64,000 nucleotides of DNA from Phycomyces blakesleeanus NRRL 1555(-) (lineage: Eukaryota; Mucoromycota; Mucoromycetes; Mucorales; Phycomycetaceae). Location: the NCBI RefSeq assembly GCF_001638985.1, contig NW_017265136.1, positions 616,461 through 680,460 of the forward strand, read 5' to 3'. Positions 23,523-34,897 of this stretch are shown piece after piece (the stretch's first letter is position 1; each line of letters opens with the position of its first letter). A program made the position numbers and the translations under genes. Below the pieces are notes generated by a model. It ran no database searches. It had not been told where the DNA came from and saw only the letters and a program-made list of their open reading frames with translations.

Positions 23523-25118
23523 GAAGGGGGTGCGAAAAAGAAGGAGAGAAAGAGGGGATAAAAAATCACAATATTGTTTTCTATCTATTTATCCATTCAT
23601 ATTTTTTTCTCTTTTTTTTTCTTTTATTATTTTGTACATTTAGCCAACCCCTCCCCTTTTGATTCTTTCTTCTTTTTTTTTTTGATCCATTGTTCTTTGA
23701 TACCCCCCGTTATAATCACACGCATGTATATACATATATATACATACATACATTCATACATAAATATATAAATATATATCCAAATGAAATGCCATAAATG
23801 TATATATGTATATAATCACATTGAATTACATACAGATAAACTACAAGATCATATATCTACCTTGTCTTTCTATATATATATACAACCAACCAACCAATTA
23901 ATTTCTATTTAATGTTGGATATCATCAAGTAATAGCTCTAGATCTTGTCGTTTTCTTCTTCCTCTTTCAGAGCTTCGTTCTTTTTTTTTTAAAAAAAAAA
24001 GCAAAAATGAATATCTTTTGGTGGCACAGATAATATGAATATATTACCACGTTGACACAACTACATATATACATTTATTCTATCTTGATAAAAAATATAT
24101 ATAGCAACAATAAACCATTCTTATTATAGCAGTTCTTTTAATATTCAAGCCATCATTTAACTGTATATTCCATGAAGCAATATTTACGCACACATTTAAT
24201 ATAAATAATAATAATGTTAATAATAACAATAGTGCTGAAATTATGGGATTCAGGTAACTCTGAAATTAGGGATTATCAGATTGACCATTTGTCAAGGAAT
24301 GCTTCATTTCTTTTTTGCTTACTTTTTTGTGTGTGAACTTTGAGGAGATTGTAATATCATCGATCCAGACAAATATAAACACACTTAATCAATTTAGTCC
24401 TTTGCTGTTTATTACTTCTTTCTTTCGGGCTCTGATGCGATATAGTCAATTAAGCCTAGAATTTTGCGAGTCTGAAGATCTATCTGTCTATTTATTTTCT
24501 TTCTTTGGAATATTTAATCGTAACAATTTATCTCTAGGCAATATATATATAAAAGAAAATGTGCGTGCAACCCTGCACCGGTCTGCTCAGGGGTCACAGA
24601 CAAAGGACATTATTTATTTATTTTTGCTGGTATTTTAGTTGAGGTTTCATTTCAATCAATTGAATTCTGCTTCTTATGTTATCAAAACTTAATGTTCTTG
24701 TAGATTCTGACCAAGATGAGGTTGTGTATTGAAGCGGTAATGTTTAAAGATAAAAATAAATAAGGTATATTTCCATTCTTTAACATTTGTTACCAAGGAA
24801 ATAAAACGATTAATATGGTAGTTTTTATATGTCTGTTGATTTATACAGTTTTCTTTTATAAAATTTATTTATTAGCGTAGTTTTAATAAACTAAATAACT
24901 AGAGCAATTCTTCCTTCCAGATTTAGTTTTTTTTTGATGGTGTCACCGAATTCTGGGAGAGCTTCTCAACTTACTTGACCTTGTAAAATTATCTCAGTTA
25001 TATTTTATTTTATTTAATAATAAAAGAAAAATAACAATTTAAAGTGTACCTTTTTCTTCTTTTCTTTATTCATTCCTTCTTCTTTTTCTTTATCAAAACC
25101 TTTTGGATTTTGCTTCAT
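23523..25118. other. AT-rich spacer
   Basis: T- and TA-rich DNA with TACATACA repeats (about 23725-23765) and a perfect 10T/10A palindrome at 23981-24000. An open frame around 24315-24638 has no recognisable domain and was not accepted. Confidence 0.5.
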
Positions 25119-25530
25119 ATGAGCGGACCTGTCACTCTCCAGTTTCACAGCAAGCTAGTCTATTTACTTGCAGGAACACTATGTTTCTTGTTCTGGCTGT
25201 TCATTTGGTCCTGGCAGGAAAATCTTAGGATGCTTTTGCCCACAAGCAACGATACTTCTGAACCAACCACTACTACGAACAATAAAAGTCCACAACAGTT
25301 TACTCAACCGATGGTTGCCGATCTGTCTCAGATAAACAGCTCTCTCTGCACAATCGAAACCTACAACCAGGGCCAGTGGAAATATAGACCCTTGAACCTC
25401 AAGCCAGTCAACAGAGCAACAATCGACAAGGCTGTCGGGTACCACTGCAAAAAGCAATTTACACACATGTGTTACAGACGAGACGATCCAAAAGAACTCC
25501 AACGTAGCAAGCGCATGTATGTCTTTCTTC

Positions 25531-25567
<37 letters not shown>

Positions 25568-27052
25568 GTAATAGTAATAGTAATAAAGCAGTATTAACCA
25601 ACTAATACACTAAAAAAAAACTAATAATAATATATATATATAAAGGCTTGACTATAGTTGGGAACCAGAATCATGCTCAGTCTTACCATTGGATCCAGAA
25701 GCATTCGCTAAACACCTATCAAAGAAATCTCTGTTGATGATCGGAGACTCCATTACACAACTACACTACGAAAGTCTGAGTTGTTTACTCGGAGAGTACA
25801 TCCAGGTTCCAAAGACGGAGACCCGTGTAAATGGTGGTGACAGTTACATCAAGCCTACTCAACACGTCTACAAGCAGGCCCAAGACGGAGACAAGGAAGT
25901 ATCGATGGCATATGTTCGAGCCGACTACTTACTCCGTCTGGACGACTTTAAGTTGATTGCACCATTTGAAGATGAAGGAGATCAGATGGGAAGAGGACAC
26001 AATTATCCTTGGTAAGTTGCAAGAAACGAAAACGTGTATATATAAAACATACTAACGATGGTGATAATACTTTATTTATTTTTTGATATTAATATTGACT
26101 TTGATATATAGGGTTCATGCTATTCCTTATTTTGACTATGTGATCATCAATACCGTAAGTTCTTTTTGTGCTGTTACACTAATTTCCACTATATAAATAT
26201 TTTATCATTTAGCTTAGCGTGGTTTGGTTTCATCGCTTTTACAAAATGCTGATCTCTTTCTCTCTCATTATATAGGGCCCTCACTGGCATCCTAACTTTA
26301 AATGGGGTCCCAATAGATCTCAGGACGAAATGCTGGCTGCATTCAAAGAGGCGATGGGAATTGTGTTTGATCATCTCAAGGCCAATGTCAAACCACACCA
26401 GACGATATGGATCAGAAGCACACCGTACGGCCATGCAAACTGCTCACAATACACAGTTCCACAAAACATACCTTTTCAACCAACCGGACAACCCAAAGAA
26501 TACGAATGGCATATGTTTGAAGCATTTGATAATGTTTGGAAGGTAAAAATAAATAAATCAATCAATCAAGCAAGCAACTACTATATAATGAAGAATACTT
26601 TAAGGAGCAAAATAAAGAGAAAGAAAGAGATAAAAGGAGGAGGAAGAGGAAGAGGCAAAAGACAATGCAATGCAAAACCAGATGAATTTATCCATAATAC
26701 ATCTCCTTACACACGCCACATTCTCTTTTATACTTATATTTGTATTAAAATATGTAGGAATGGATCAAAGAAGAGAACGATAGTAGATTCCAGTTTCTAG
26801 ACGTTTCTTTGACTAATAGACGAGGTGATGCTCATTCACGTCCAGATAAAGATTGTCTTCACACATGCATACCTGGTAAGCACTTATTATAATACATAAT
26901 CATGCAAAGAAAAAATAAGTGGTTTGCGCCAATGGGATTGTCATTTGGATATGTTTATTCATAAATGTAATTTGGGCATGTTTCTCTCTATAGGACCTGT
27001 GGATGATTGGAATCGACTACTCTTTCATGAGATGGCTAAGAAGTCTGTCTAA
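25119..27052 (+). CDS. TBL/PC-esterase family membrane protein (putative polysaccharide O-acetyltransferase)
   Basis: A 416-residue type II membrane protein. Exons: 25119-25516, 25646-26011, 26112-26154, 26276-26542, 26758-26875, 26994-27052. Residues 13-31 (LVYLLAGTLCFLFWLFIW) are a signal anchor, so the catalytic domain lies in the Golgi lumen. The motif LLMIGDSITQLHYESL is the GDS block, and the C-terminus carries DCLHTCIPGPVDDWNRLL, the D-x2-H plus P-x-D-x-W-N pattern of the plant trichome-birefringence-like and fungal Cas1-related PC-Esterase family. GPHWHPNFKW matches the middle block. Known relatives acetylate cell-wall or capsule polysaccharides; the substrate here is not deducible. 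Start is the first ATG of the frame. Confidence 0.88.
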
Positions 27053-28334
27053 AATCTTCTTTTCTTCTTCTTCTTCCTTTATTTCTTACCGTCATCATCA
27101 TCGACATCGTCACCACCATCTTTATTATCTATCTATCTCCGTTTGTTTATTTGTTCGTTTGTTTCATTTACATTGTATTATTCGCCGTCATCTCATAGTA
27201 CCACCTCTTCTTTCTTCCCACTCGCCATACTCCTTCCGCTCCTAGCTCCCCCTTACCCTTTTATTTTATCTTATTTTTCCCAACCCTTGCATTTGCTTAC
27301 ACAACTTTTAGAAGGTATATATATATATATACAAATAAAAATAAAAATATAAGAACATAATGAATTCATTTCAATCGGTTTGGTTTGGAGCTTTAAAGAA
27401 AGAAAAGAAGAAAGCAAGTATGATATGTGTATATGTATAGAACTAGAGTAAACTTGGTTGGTGTACCTAAAGTACAATAAGGTGTCTTATCTAACGGGTC
27501 CATACGGCGCTGTATTGTACGGCTTTTTATATTTATATACATATTTGTCCATTGATGGTACAAAGCGAAAATTATGGATGAGTCAAATACTAGAAACGGA
27601 ATAGATCCCGTTCTTTTTTTTTGTTTTGTTTGCCGTTGTCCTTTTAATGCTTATAACATATAGTTTATCATTTGGTAAGACAATAGAATTCATATGTAAA
27701 AAAGACTGATTATTGTTTTGTGCATTATTACAAGAAATCAGTAGAATACTGATAATCCAATGACTTTGAGCTTTGATATAACTTGCATTATTTGTTTATC
27801 AAGAAAAGCATATTATTTGACATCAATTACTTGAATTATATTGACGAAATGCACCTTTTATAAACAATAATAATAACAGCCAAGCAGACCTTCATATGAA
27901 ATCAAGACTTTTGATTGGATTGGATTTGGTTGTATTAAACTGAGTTTGCGCGCGTGGGCATCGTATATTAATAAGTGAATTTGCGTATGTGTATCCAGTT
28001 GCTATTTGTGCTTCATAGTGCGTAAGCGTAGCCTCTAAAATATGAAATTACGCCTACGCGTCTTCGTTTCCATTTTAGGATATTTTCTATCCATCTCTCT
28101 CCTCAGCCTTAATTTATTTATTTTTTACAATAGATGATTGTTTAAAATTAATTATAAATCCATGTACATTTATACAGCCTAGGTATTATTTGTCATTACA
28201 ATAATATAAAATAAAATTCTACTATTAGTGTAAATAATTTACTGTCCTTCTCTTCTTCTTCTCTCTTTCATAAATACCACTTTATATATATTTTCTTCTT
28301 CTTCTTCTTCTTTTTAATTATCTATCAAACCAGT
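27053..28334. other. AT-rich spacer
   Basis: 3' flank rich in CATCAT and TCTTC repeats just after the stop, then AT-rich DNA. A TTCTTC tract precedes the next gene. No gene or RNA seen. Confidence 0.55.
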
Positions 28335-29594
28335 ATGGAACCCACAATTACAGAGGGAAACAAGCCAACTATCCATCTTCCTCTCTTATCGCACTTACCG
28401 CCCGTCATTCCGCCAACTTCGTATCTAAACTTCCTAAAGACCTGGTGGAAGAGAAACGACAAAACCTCGGCTATTGCTGAGAGACGTCTCCTTCACTTCC
28501 TTTACACCGGTCCGGAATCATATAGCTCTTTCCCAAAACCCACCCCGCTTATCGGCCGAATTCTTAGAGTCAACCTGGACTCACCAGGCACCAACACAAC
28601 CAAGGTCGACAAAAGCAAGGAAAGAATCGTCAATACCTTTCATCTCTTTTCTGCGCCAAATCCACTCCCTGACCAGCCGATGTTCAAGCATGAACCAGAG
28701 ACCGGAGATATAAAGTCCTCAATCGAAGAGGCATCCGAGACATCTACAAAGAACTTGGTCGTATGTCATGGATACGGTGCTGGTGAGTTTTTATTTTATT
28801 TTATTTTATTTTTATTTAAATTCTTTGATATATCGGATATAAATTGGTACCATAAAGAGAGAGAACAAAAGGGTTCAATAAAGGAATAGGTTGCATAAAA
28901 TATCTTGAATTTCACAAGCTTACCAACTCCTTATCTCTTGGCATTACTTTCTTTTTGTACAAATAGGTCTTGGATTCTTTTACAAGTAAGATCTCTTAAA
29001 ACTCAGATATACAAAAAAGGCAGAACTTGTCTTTGCTATGATTTTTTTTAGGTACTGATAAAAAAATATCCCATATTAGGAATCTTTTTTCATTTGGACA
29101 AGCACCTGGCTGGCAAGTATTTGCAGTTGGTAAGTAAAAAAAAAACAGTAAAAACATAAAGTGAAGAAGAAGGGATAAGAGAAGCTTTACTGCTTAGTAA
29201 ATATGCTTTAATGGTAAATATGAATGTTAACAATCGATTGTATATTGCGCATTGTAGATTGGCTGGGTATGGGAAGAAGTTCTAGGCCAAAATGGACCTT
29301 TTCACGCAAATCTAATGAATCCTGGGACGACATTGTTGATGATGTAAGTATTAGAAAACAGCAAAAAAAAAAGAAATACAAAACAAATCATGTCAAAAAC
29401 TGACTTTTTTTTATTCATATCTATATTTACAGGTTGAGGATCATTTTGTCGAATCCTTAGAAGAGTGGCGTAAGAAGGTTGGGCTGGAGAAGATGACTTT
29501 GATGGGCCATTCTCTCGGCGGATACTTTTCTTCATGCTATGCATTAAAGTACCCTCAACGTGTAGAAAAGCTGATACTTGTATCACCAGGTAAG

Positions 29595-29651
<57 letters not shown>

Positions 29652-30671
29652 CGTGTGTATTAAATGTGTAAATATTATTGTAGCTGGAATCCCAGAGCCG
29701 CCACCAGGAGTCGAACCCACCAAACAATTACCAAACAAATCACCAAAAGAACAACTAGATGAAGGAGCTAATCAGCTCAATGCTTCTTTACAAGCACAGG
29801 CCGTCGACGTTAATATGAATCCCGATGAACCCGCTACCGAAGCCTCGCCACAGTCACCCCCGATACAGGCCAGAAAGATGCCAGGCTGGGCAGTGTATCT
29901 CTGGAATAAAAATATAACCCCTATGAGTCTAGTTCGTTTTGGTGGACCATTAGGAGCAACGTAAGAATGATTCCAAATCTTAAGATGGTTAAAAGCTACC
30001 TAATTATTACTATCTGCTTAAAATATTAAATTTATCAATATATGTAAATTATTTTACTAACAATAATATCTTATATATGTAGGCTTGTGAATAGCTATAC
30101 ATCCAGAAGATTCGCTCACTTGGAAACAGAAGAAAGGCATTGCTTGTATGATTATCTGTAAGTTGATTTCGTATATATATACATAAAATTACTTAATTGA
30201 TACTTTCAATAATGGGCTCATACATGCTTTATTTAGTTATAATATCACATCTTCTACTGGGTCGGGAGAATATGCTTTGGCAGCCGTATTGGCTCCTGGT
30301 GCTTATGCTCGTAAACCCTTGTTCCACAGACTAGCCAATCTCCAGATGCCAGTTGTCTTTATATATGGCGAACATGGTATTGTTATATTTAAAGTTTCAT
30401 CTACGTATTATCCCACAAGGCACATGCTCACTCGTGGTATTGTGTATGTTTTAGATTGGATGGATTATAAAGCGGCGAATCGTGTGGCAGAAATCATGAA
30501 GGTGCCTGTTAAAGTCATTCTAGTACAGCATGGAGGTAAATGACAATAATATATAATAATTATAATAATATGCTCACAAACCAAAAATGTGTTTATTTCA
30601 TTGTAGGTCATCATATGTATATCGATAACCCAGAAGAATTTAATGAGGAAGTTGCAAAGGAAATGCAATAG
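28335..30671 (+). CDS. ABHD4/ABHD5-like alpha/beta hydrolase
   Basis: A 465-residue lipid-metabolism enzyme. Ten exons: 28335-28782, 28967-28985 (19 nt), 29080-29129, 29258-29343, 29433-29589, 29684-29960, 30083-30157, 30237-30376, 30455-30535, 30607-30671. All introns are GT..AG. Motifs in order: [19 protein letters not shown] (oxyanion region), [11 protein letters not shown], the nucleophile elbow LMGHSLGGY (Ser about residue 228), VFIYGEHDWMD (acid) and [12 protein letters not shown]. The last has the H-x4-D acyltransferase motif and the catalytic His typical of the CGI-58 family. Unlike animal ABHD5, which lacks the Ser, this protein keeps it and should be catalytically competent, perhaps as a phospholipase or lysophospholipid acyltransferase on lipid droplets. 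An insert of about 60 Pro/Gln-rich residues follows the core strand after the elbow. Confidence 0.9.
29594..29660 (+). repeat. (TA)n(TG)n microsatellite in intron 5 of the ABHD gene
   Basis: A (TA) run is followed directly by a (TG) run within an intron, a likely length-polymorphic site. Confidence 0.85.
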
Positions 30672-31757
30672 AAGGAGTGTTATCCTATTTACTATTTCCT
30701 ACATATCATTATTGTAAGAGAGAGAGAGAAGAACTAAAGAAAAAACCTACCAAGAAGAATACTCTTCTTTATTAGTTTTTTTCTATCTTTCTTTATGTAT
30801 ATTATACAAAAACACATACACTCAAAAAAAATTGATTGCGCCTCTAGATATAAATCATTTTTATTCGTTTCTTGTTTTATTAACACGCATAACCAAATAA
30901 ATAAATAAGTAAATCAAATATATGCAATGTGTATAATGTATGTGAATATGGACATATCTATAGGTATAGTCTCTCAATCTTATATATCTATATCTATATA
31001 TAAAAAGGCACACAAGAGCAGGTAGTAAAAAGGTGTATTGGGTTCTAACCTGCTATAGTCAATAGATGAGACAAATTTGAAATCAATATATATATATATA
31101 AAAGCTTTTCGACAATTTTCTATTAAAGTCGTCTTCAATTCACCATAGTGTATACATATGTAGCAACTTTCCAAAAATCAGCAACCAAAAAACACTGAGA
31201 AACATTATAATGGCTTTCTTTTTTTTTACATATATAATTTTAAAGGAGCATTTCAACTCTTTACAGATACTATAGCTATTCATTCTTATTCAGACTTATA
31301 AAAGTGCTTATGTCTTATAAATAAGCCATTCTTTTGTTGTCTATAACTCATAACAGTTGAAAAATATTAAACGTGTCTAAAACAAACAAAAATAAACAAA
31401 AATGAAAAATGAAAAATGAAAATTCTCAGCTTTGTCTTGCAGCACCGAAAGAGGCATATTTGAGCTGATTTTTATATATTGTTATATTTTACTTTGTAGA
31501 AACAGGCATCTTTATAAATTAATAGATTTTAATTTTCAGGTTCTTTTGTGATTACTAAATATTAAAGCTTTCTTTTATCTGACTATATAATTAATTTCAA
31601 TAAATTTATTGAAAAGATAGAATTTCAGCCTGATTTTGTTATGTGTTTTCTTTTTCTTTTTAGTGAATCTATATCTACTTATTCTTTTATCTAGATTATT
31701 ATATATATATATTTTGTATTTAAGAGTAAAAAGTATTCAAGTATCAGATATTTGATA
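30672..31757. other. AT-rich spacer
   Basis: 3' flank with a GA run (about 30719-30731) and otherwise A/T-rich DNA. No gene recognised. Confidence 0.5.
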
Positions 31758-31853
31758 AAGTCCTTGTGAGAATCGAACTCACCCTCTTTTCCAATCAAGA
31801 TCAGAAAAAAGGCACCAGTCATGTCAACCAAAAAGGTTAACTAGACAAGGACC
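31758..31853 (-). tRNA. tRNA-like sequence, non-canonical (possible tRNA pseudogene or Pol III element)
   Basis: On the minus strand the ends GGTCCTT and AAGGACT can form a 7 bp acceptor stem. GTGAG-TTCGATT-CTCAC is a perfect T arm with a good B box. A TAGTTAACC stretch near the 5' end resembles an A box. The acceptor sequence fits eukaryotic tRNA-Gln. However, the region between acceptor and T arm is about 20 nt too long and I could not fold a normal D arm and anticodon arm together. One option is anticodon CTG with a short intron plus an insertion. It may be a degenerate tRNA or the head of a tRNA-derived element. Confidence 0.35.
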
Positions 31854-31859
31854 TAAATA

Positions 31860-32830
31860 TATGTATATACATAAGAATCCCAAAGGTATTGAAGGTGTTC
31901 CGAAGAACAAATTCAAAGACAAGGGCTTAATCTTCAGTGATAAATGATTACAGGATCATTTTACACCTTCGACACCCCGTCGATTTCATATAGTCTGTAT
32001 GCGATTTTTTCCTTCCCAGTATTAACATTACATGTGACCCGATCAATCAAGACCAAAGTCAGCTAGTATAGTACTAGGCCCGAGAGCCAGGGTGTACAAT
32101 TTGTACGCGGGAAGTATATTTTAGCATTGTCTAAAACCCAGAGATGCGACTTAAAGACGTTCGGTCACATCCTGACAAGCGTGACTTTGTAGTACTGGCC
32201 AAATCGATCGACTACAACGTTGCAGAGGCTTGAAGAAGAGAAAAATACTTGCGTACTTTACTTCTTGGTTCGTACAATACTAGTACCATCAGTAAAAAGA
32301 AAATGACCTGACATCACGACGGTCTACGGCCGAACTCTGGTCCAACCTTTATGGTAAGGTTTGGTCCACCCCAGACATAAGTCTCTCGCACGGGCTGAGT
32401 GGCTTGAAAAAGAATGTCACAACAGCATACTCCATAGCTTTTGCTGCTGCGCTCACCAAACTTGTCTGTTCTTCTTTCATCACCCAACCTCAGATCTAGA
32501 ATAGATGCCAAAGTTGCGGAAGAGCACTCCACGGCCTCACACGCAAGGGATGAGAAGGCTTCGATGGAAGGTTTCGGGCTAGTTCGTCTGCGGTGAACAG
32601 CGTTACTCCCAAGCCATGTCCACCCGCTGCCGATGCAGGGGGTTGGCCAAATGGGTGGTGGTATTTCATTGGCGCCTCTAGAAAGAAGCTCCCACCTAAA
32701 GACGCGCCCGAAGGCTCCCGTCTGTGACTACACCCCACTTGGCCGCGTCTATGTTTGACTTTGATATGTGGAGACTGGAGCCGAATCGGACAAGTTTGGT
32801 TTTTCTTTACTGAACGCTGAGAGGCCCATA
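31860..32830 (-). pseudogene. GC-rich island with decayed coding sequence, probably an old mobile element
   Basis: This block is clearly richer in G+C than its surroundings and holds coding-like fragments on the minus strand (for example over 32314-32532 and 32496-32738) with no intact gene. One frame over about 32330-32998 reads coherently through many stops, most of which could come from single C-to-T or G-to-A changes. In that frame a T-D-G-S motif is followed 38 residues later by W-E, a spacing like the first Asp and the Glu of RNase H. That suggests the end of a retroelement pol region, but the evidence is weak. The tRNA-like sequence at 31758-31853 adjoins it. Confidence 0.35.
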
Positions 32831-33964
32831 CCCCCTAGTTGGTTTGGTTGAGACCAGCTTTGGTGTAAACACCTCCGCTTCTGTCTCCAAGAGGCTTACA
32901 TCAATCTCCCCCATTAGACCGAAATCTAACAGAAAAGACTGAATATGGTAATTGTATACCATGTGTAGGTGCATGCGCTTTTGGAATGTACATAACATAA
33001 AATGAATAAAGAAAATAAGTATAAGAAATAAAGCATGGGCAGGAATGTAACATTAATGTACTTACAATCTCTACGACCACAGAACGTGTACGCATCACAC
33101 TACGAATCAAGCATTCATACACTACTATTATAAATAATAGCAGAAAAAAACAGCCTCAAGATAAATCTCATGGGTTTCTTAAACAGTATAAACCTTGTAA
33201 AAAGAAGAAGAAGAATGAAAAATAAAAAAAAAGAGTTAATGTAAAGTCAATGTTTTGGTAAAACATTAAGTAATGCATAATGAGTAATGGTGTTGCTTGA
33301 GTAAATTGGTTTTTTATAACAAAAAAAACGCGTTTTACACGTAATGCTGTGTATAAAGAAGTGGTACTTACTTGATTGTTCCTAACAGTGGTGCTTAGAG
33401 GAACAAGAGAAAAAACTAGACAGCAAGTTCCTCAGTACATATTTATCTCTTTTTCTCTCTATCTCTCTCCCTATAAAAAAATTAAGGGGTCATTGGCGTT
33501 ATTTGTTATTTGTTATCAAAATAATACTATATCCATATCTGGTTAAGCCTAAATTCTTACACATAGAAATTCCTTGACTTTCATATGCCAAATAGTTTTT
33601 GTATTGAAGACCTCTTGATATTATCACTTTGCAGCCTATACTAATAGTAGATATGTTTTATAATATAGTTGATTAAAGACATACATCCATCAAGTTGCTT
33701 TAAAGAAGCTTTGTAACCCATGGTAAATTGTGTGTGTGTGTGTGTGTGTGTATGCGTGTGGCTGTGTAATAAGATTTACATGATTAAATCATGCATATGT
33801 TTTTATTTTTAAAATAAAAAAAAAAAAACAAATAAAAAACCAAGCATTCTACAGCTATTATTTTTAATTAATCAAAGTATGTCTTATATTATAATAAAAA
33901 ATTATTGAATATCACATTTTGATAGATGAAAGCCCTGAGATAATAGAGTAAAGAAAAGGCAGAG
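32831..33964. other. Spacer between decayed elements
   Basis: AT-rich, with a (TG)n run at about 33731-33751. An open frame on the minus strand over 32807-32998 continues the decayed frame of the neighbouring island. No intact gene. Confidence 0.45.
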
Positions 33965-34222
33965 ATAGAGTCAAAGCCCAATATAACTGGGGGTGGACAG
34001 ACTAAAAAAAATAAAAAAGTTCAAATCACTCTGACTGACCATTTTTCTTCTATTGTCAATTTGATTGAAAAGAAGATTATATTTTTAGTTAAAGGAATGT
34101 GCTATATAATAGGAGGCCTAAAAAACCCAAAATCAAATACTTTCACATAATGTAAGACATAATACTATGAGTACTTAATTTTATCTAATATACACTTGAA
34201 CTAATTTTGAACTTTTTTTAAG
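33965..34222 (+). repeat. Dispersed repeat family R2, copy 2
   Basis: Degenerate match to 13600-13845 in the same orientation. Shared blocks are GGTGGACA (GTGGACA in copy 1), AAAAAGTTCAAA, ATTGTCAATT, ACATAATG and ACTATGAGTACTT. It lies directly upstream of an R1 copy, so both may be parts of one larger element. Confidence 0.55.
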
Positions 34223-34282
34223 AAAATAAAACTAGTCAGTTTACACTAATCATAAGAAAAATAAAGCGGTGTGGTTAATGCT

Positions 34283-34588
34283 GAAATATTTGGATTGTAT
34301 TATAAGGTTAGTATCTCATTATTAGAAAATATAGATACTTTGAGAGTGTTATTTATTAAAGAGAGTCAAAATAATATTTTTTATGTCTAAAACTATTCGA
34401 ATTTTTTTCATGCAAATCCCTGTTGTGAAATGGTTGACTTACACTGTATAAATGCATAGTGTATATGTGTTTCGCTTGTAATAGTTTTGGAGATTGCTGG
34501 CATGCCAGGTTCATTAGCAAGAAGGAACCATAGTTTGGTCGTGGCTTCTATTTTATCATGTTGTGAGGTGCGTATTGTAGTATACTCT
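34283..34588 (+). repeat. Dispersed repeat family R1, copy 1 (possible LTR part)
   Basis: About 300 bp with homology to 58635-58932 and 63276-63569. Shared blocks include GTTAGTATCTCA, GTTATTTATTAAAGAGA, AATCCCTGTTGTG, TTTACACTGTAT and GGTTCATTAGCAAGAAGGAA. This copy lies upstream of a gag-like frame and a TATA box, which suggests that the family is the U3 part of a long terminal repeat. Confidence 0.65.
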
Positions 34589-34766
34589 CCATAACAGAGT
34601 GAAATAAAAATTCTGTGATCCAGAACGGATTCTATGATTGCTAATGAGTCTTGTAGGGCAACTATCTCAGGAATGTAACACACACTAGAGACTTGTATAC
34701 CTTATACTGTCTCAGTGGTAGCCAACCATTAACTAATGTAGATCTGAAAATAGAGAACCAAACATC

Positions 34767-34774
34767 TATATAAA
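34767..34774 (+). promoter_or_regulatory. TATA box of the gag-bearing element
   Basis: TATATAAA lies between the R1 copy and the gag-like start at 34898, followed by an AATAAA at about 34795. This arrangement is what a retroelement leader would show. Confidence 0.4.
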
Positions 34775-34897
34775 CAGCTACAATTTTCTTTCTTAAATAA
34801 ACAACACTCTCACAGTAGCTATTGTTCTCTTTTCAAATCTTATTTGTATACCTCATTTTTTACTGTGAACCGACACTTTATTTTTTCTTAACAAAAA

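Noticed and set aside
24315..24638. 107-residue plus-strand frame
   Set aside because: Composition is that of translated AT-rich spacer and no motif was recognised.
25179..25601. 140-residue minus-strand frame with polyLeu
   Set aside because: Antisense of the first exon of the TBL-like gene and an ATA/AAT repeat in its intron.
31860..32830. Ribosomal or other large structural RNA as the cause of the GC-rich island
   Set aside because: None of the conserved rRNA stretches I know are present on either strand, while coding-like pieces are.
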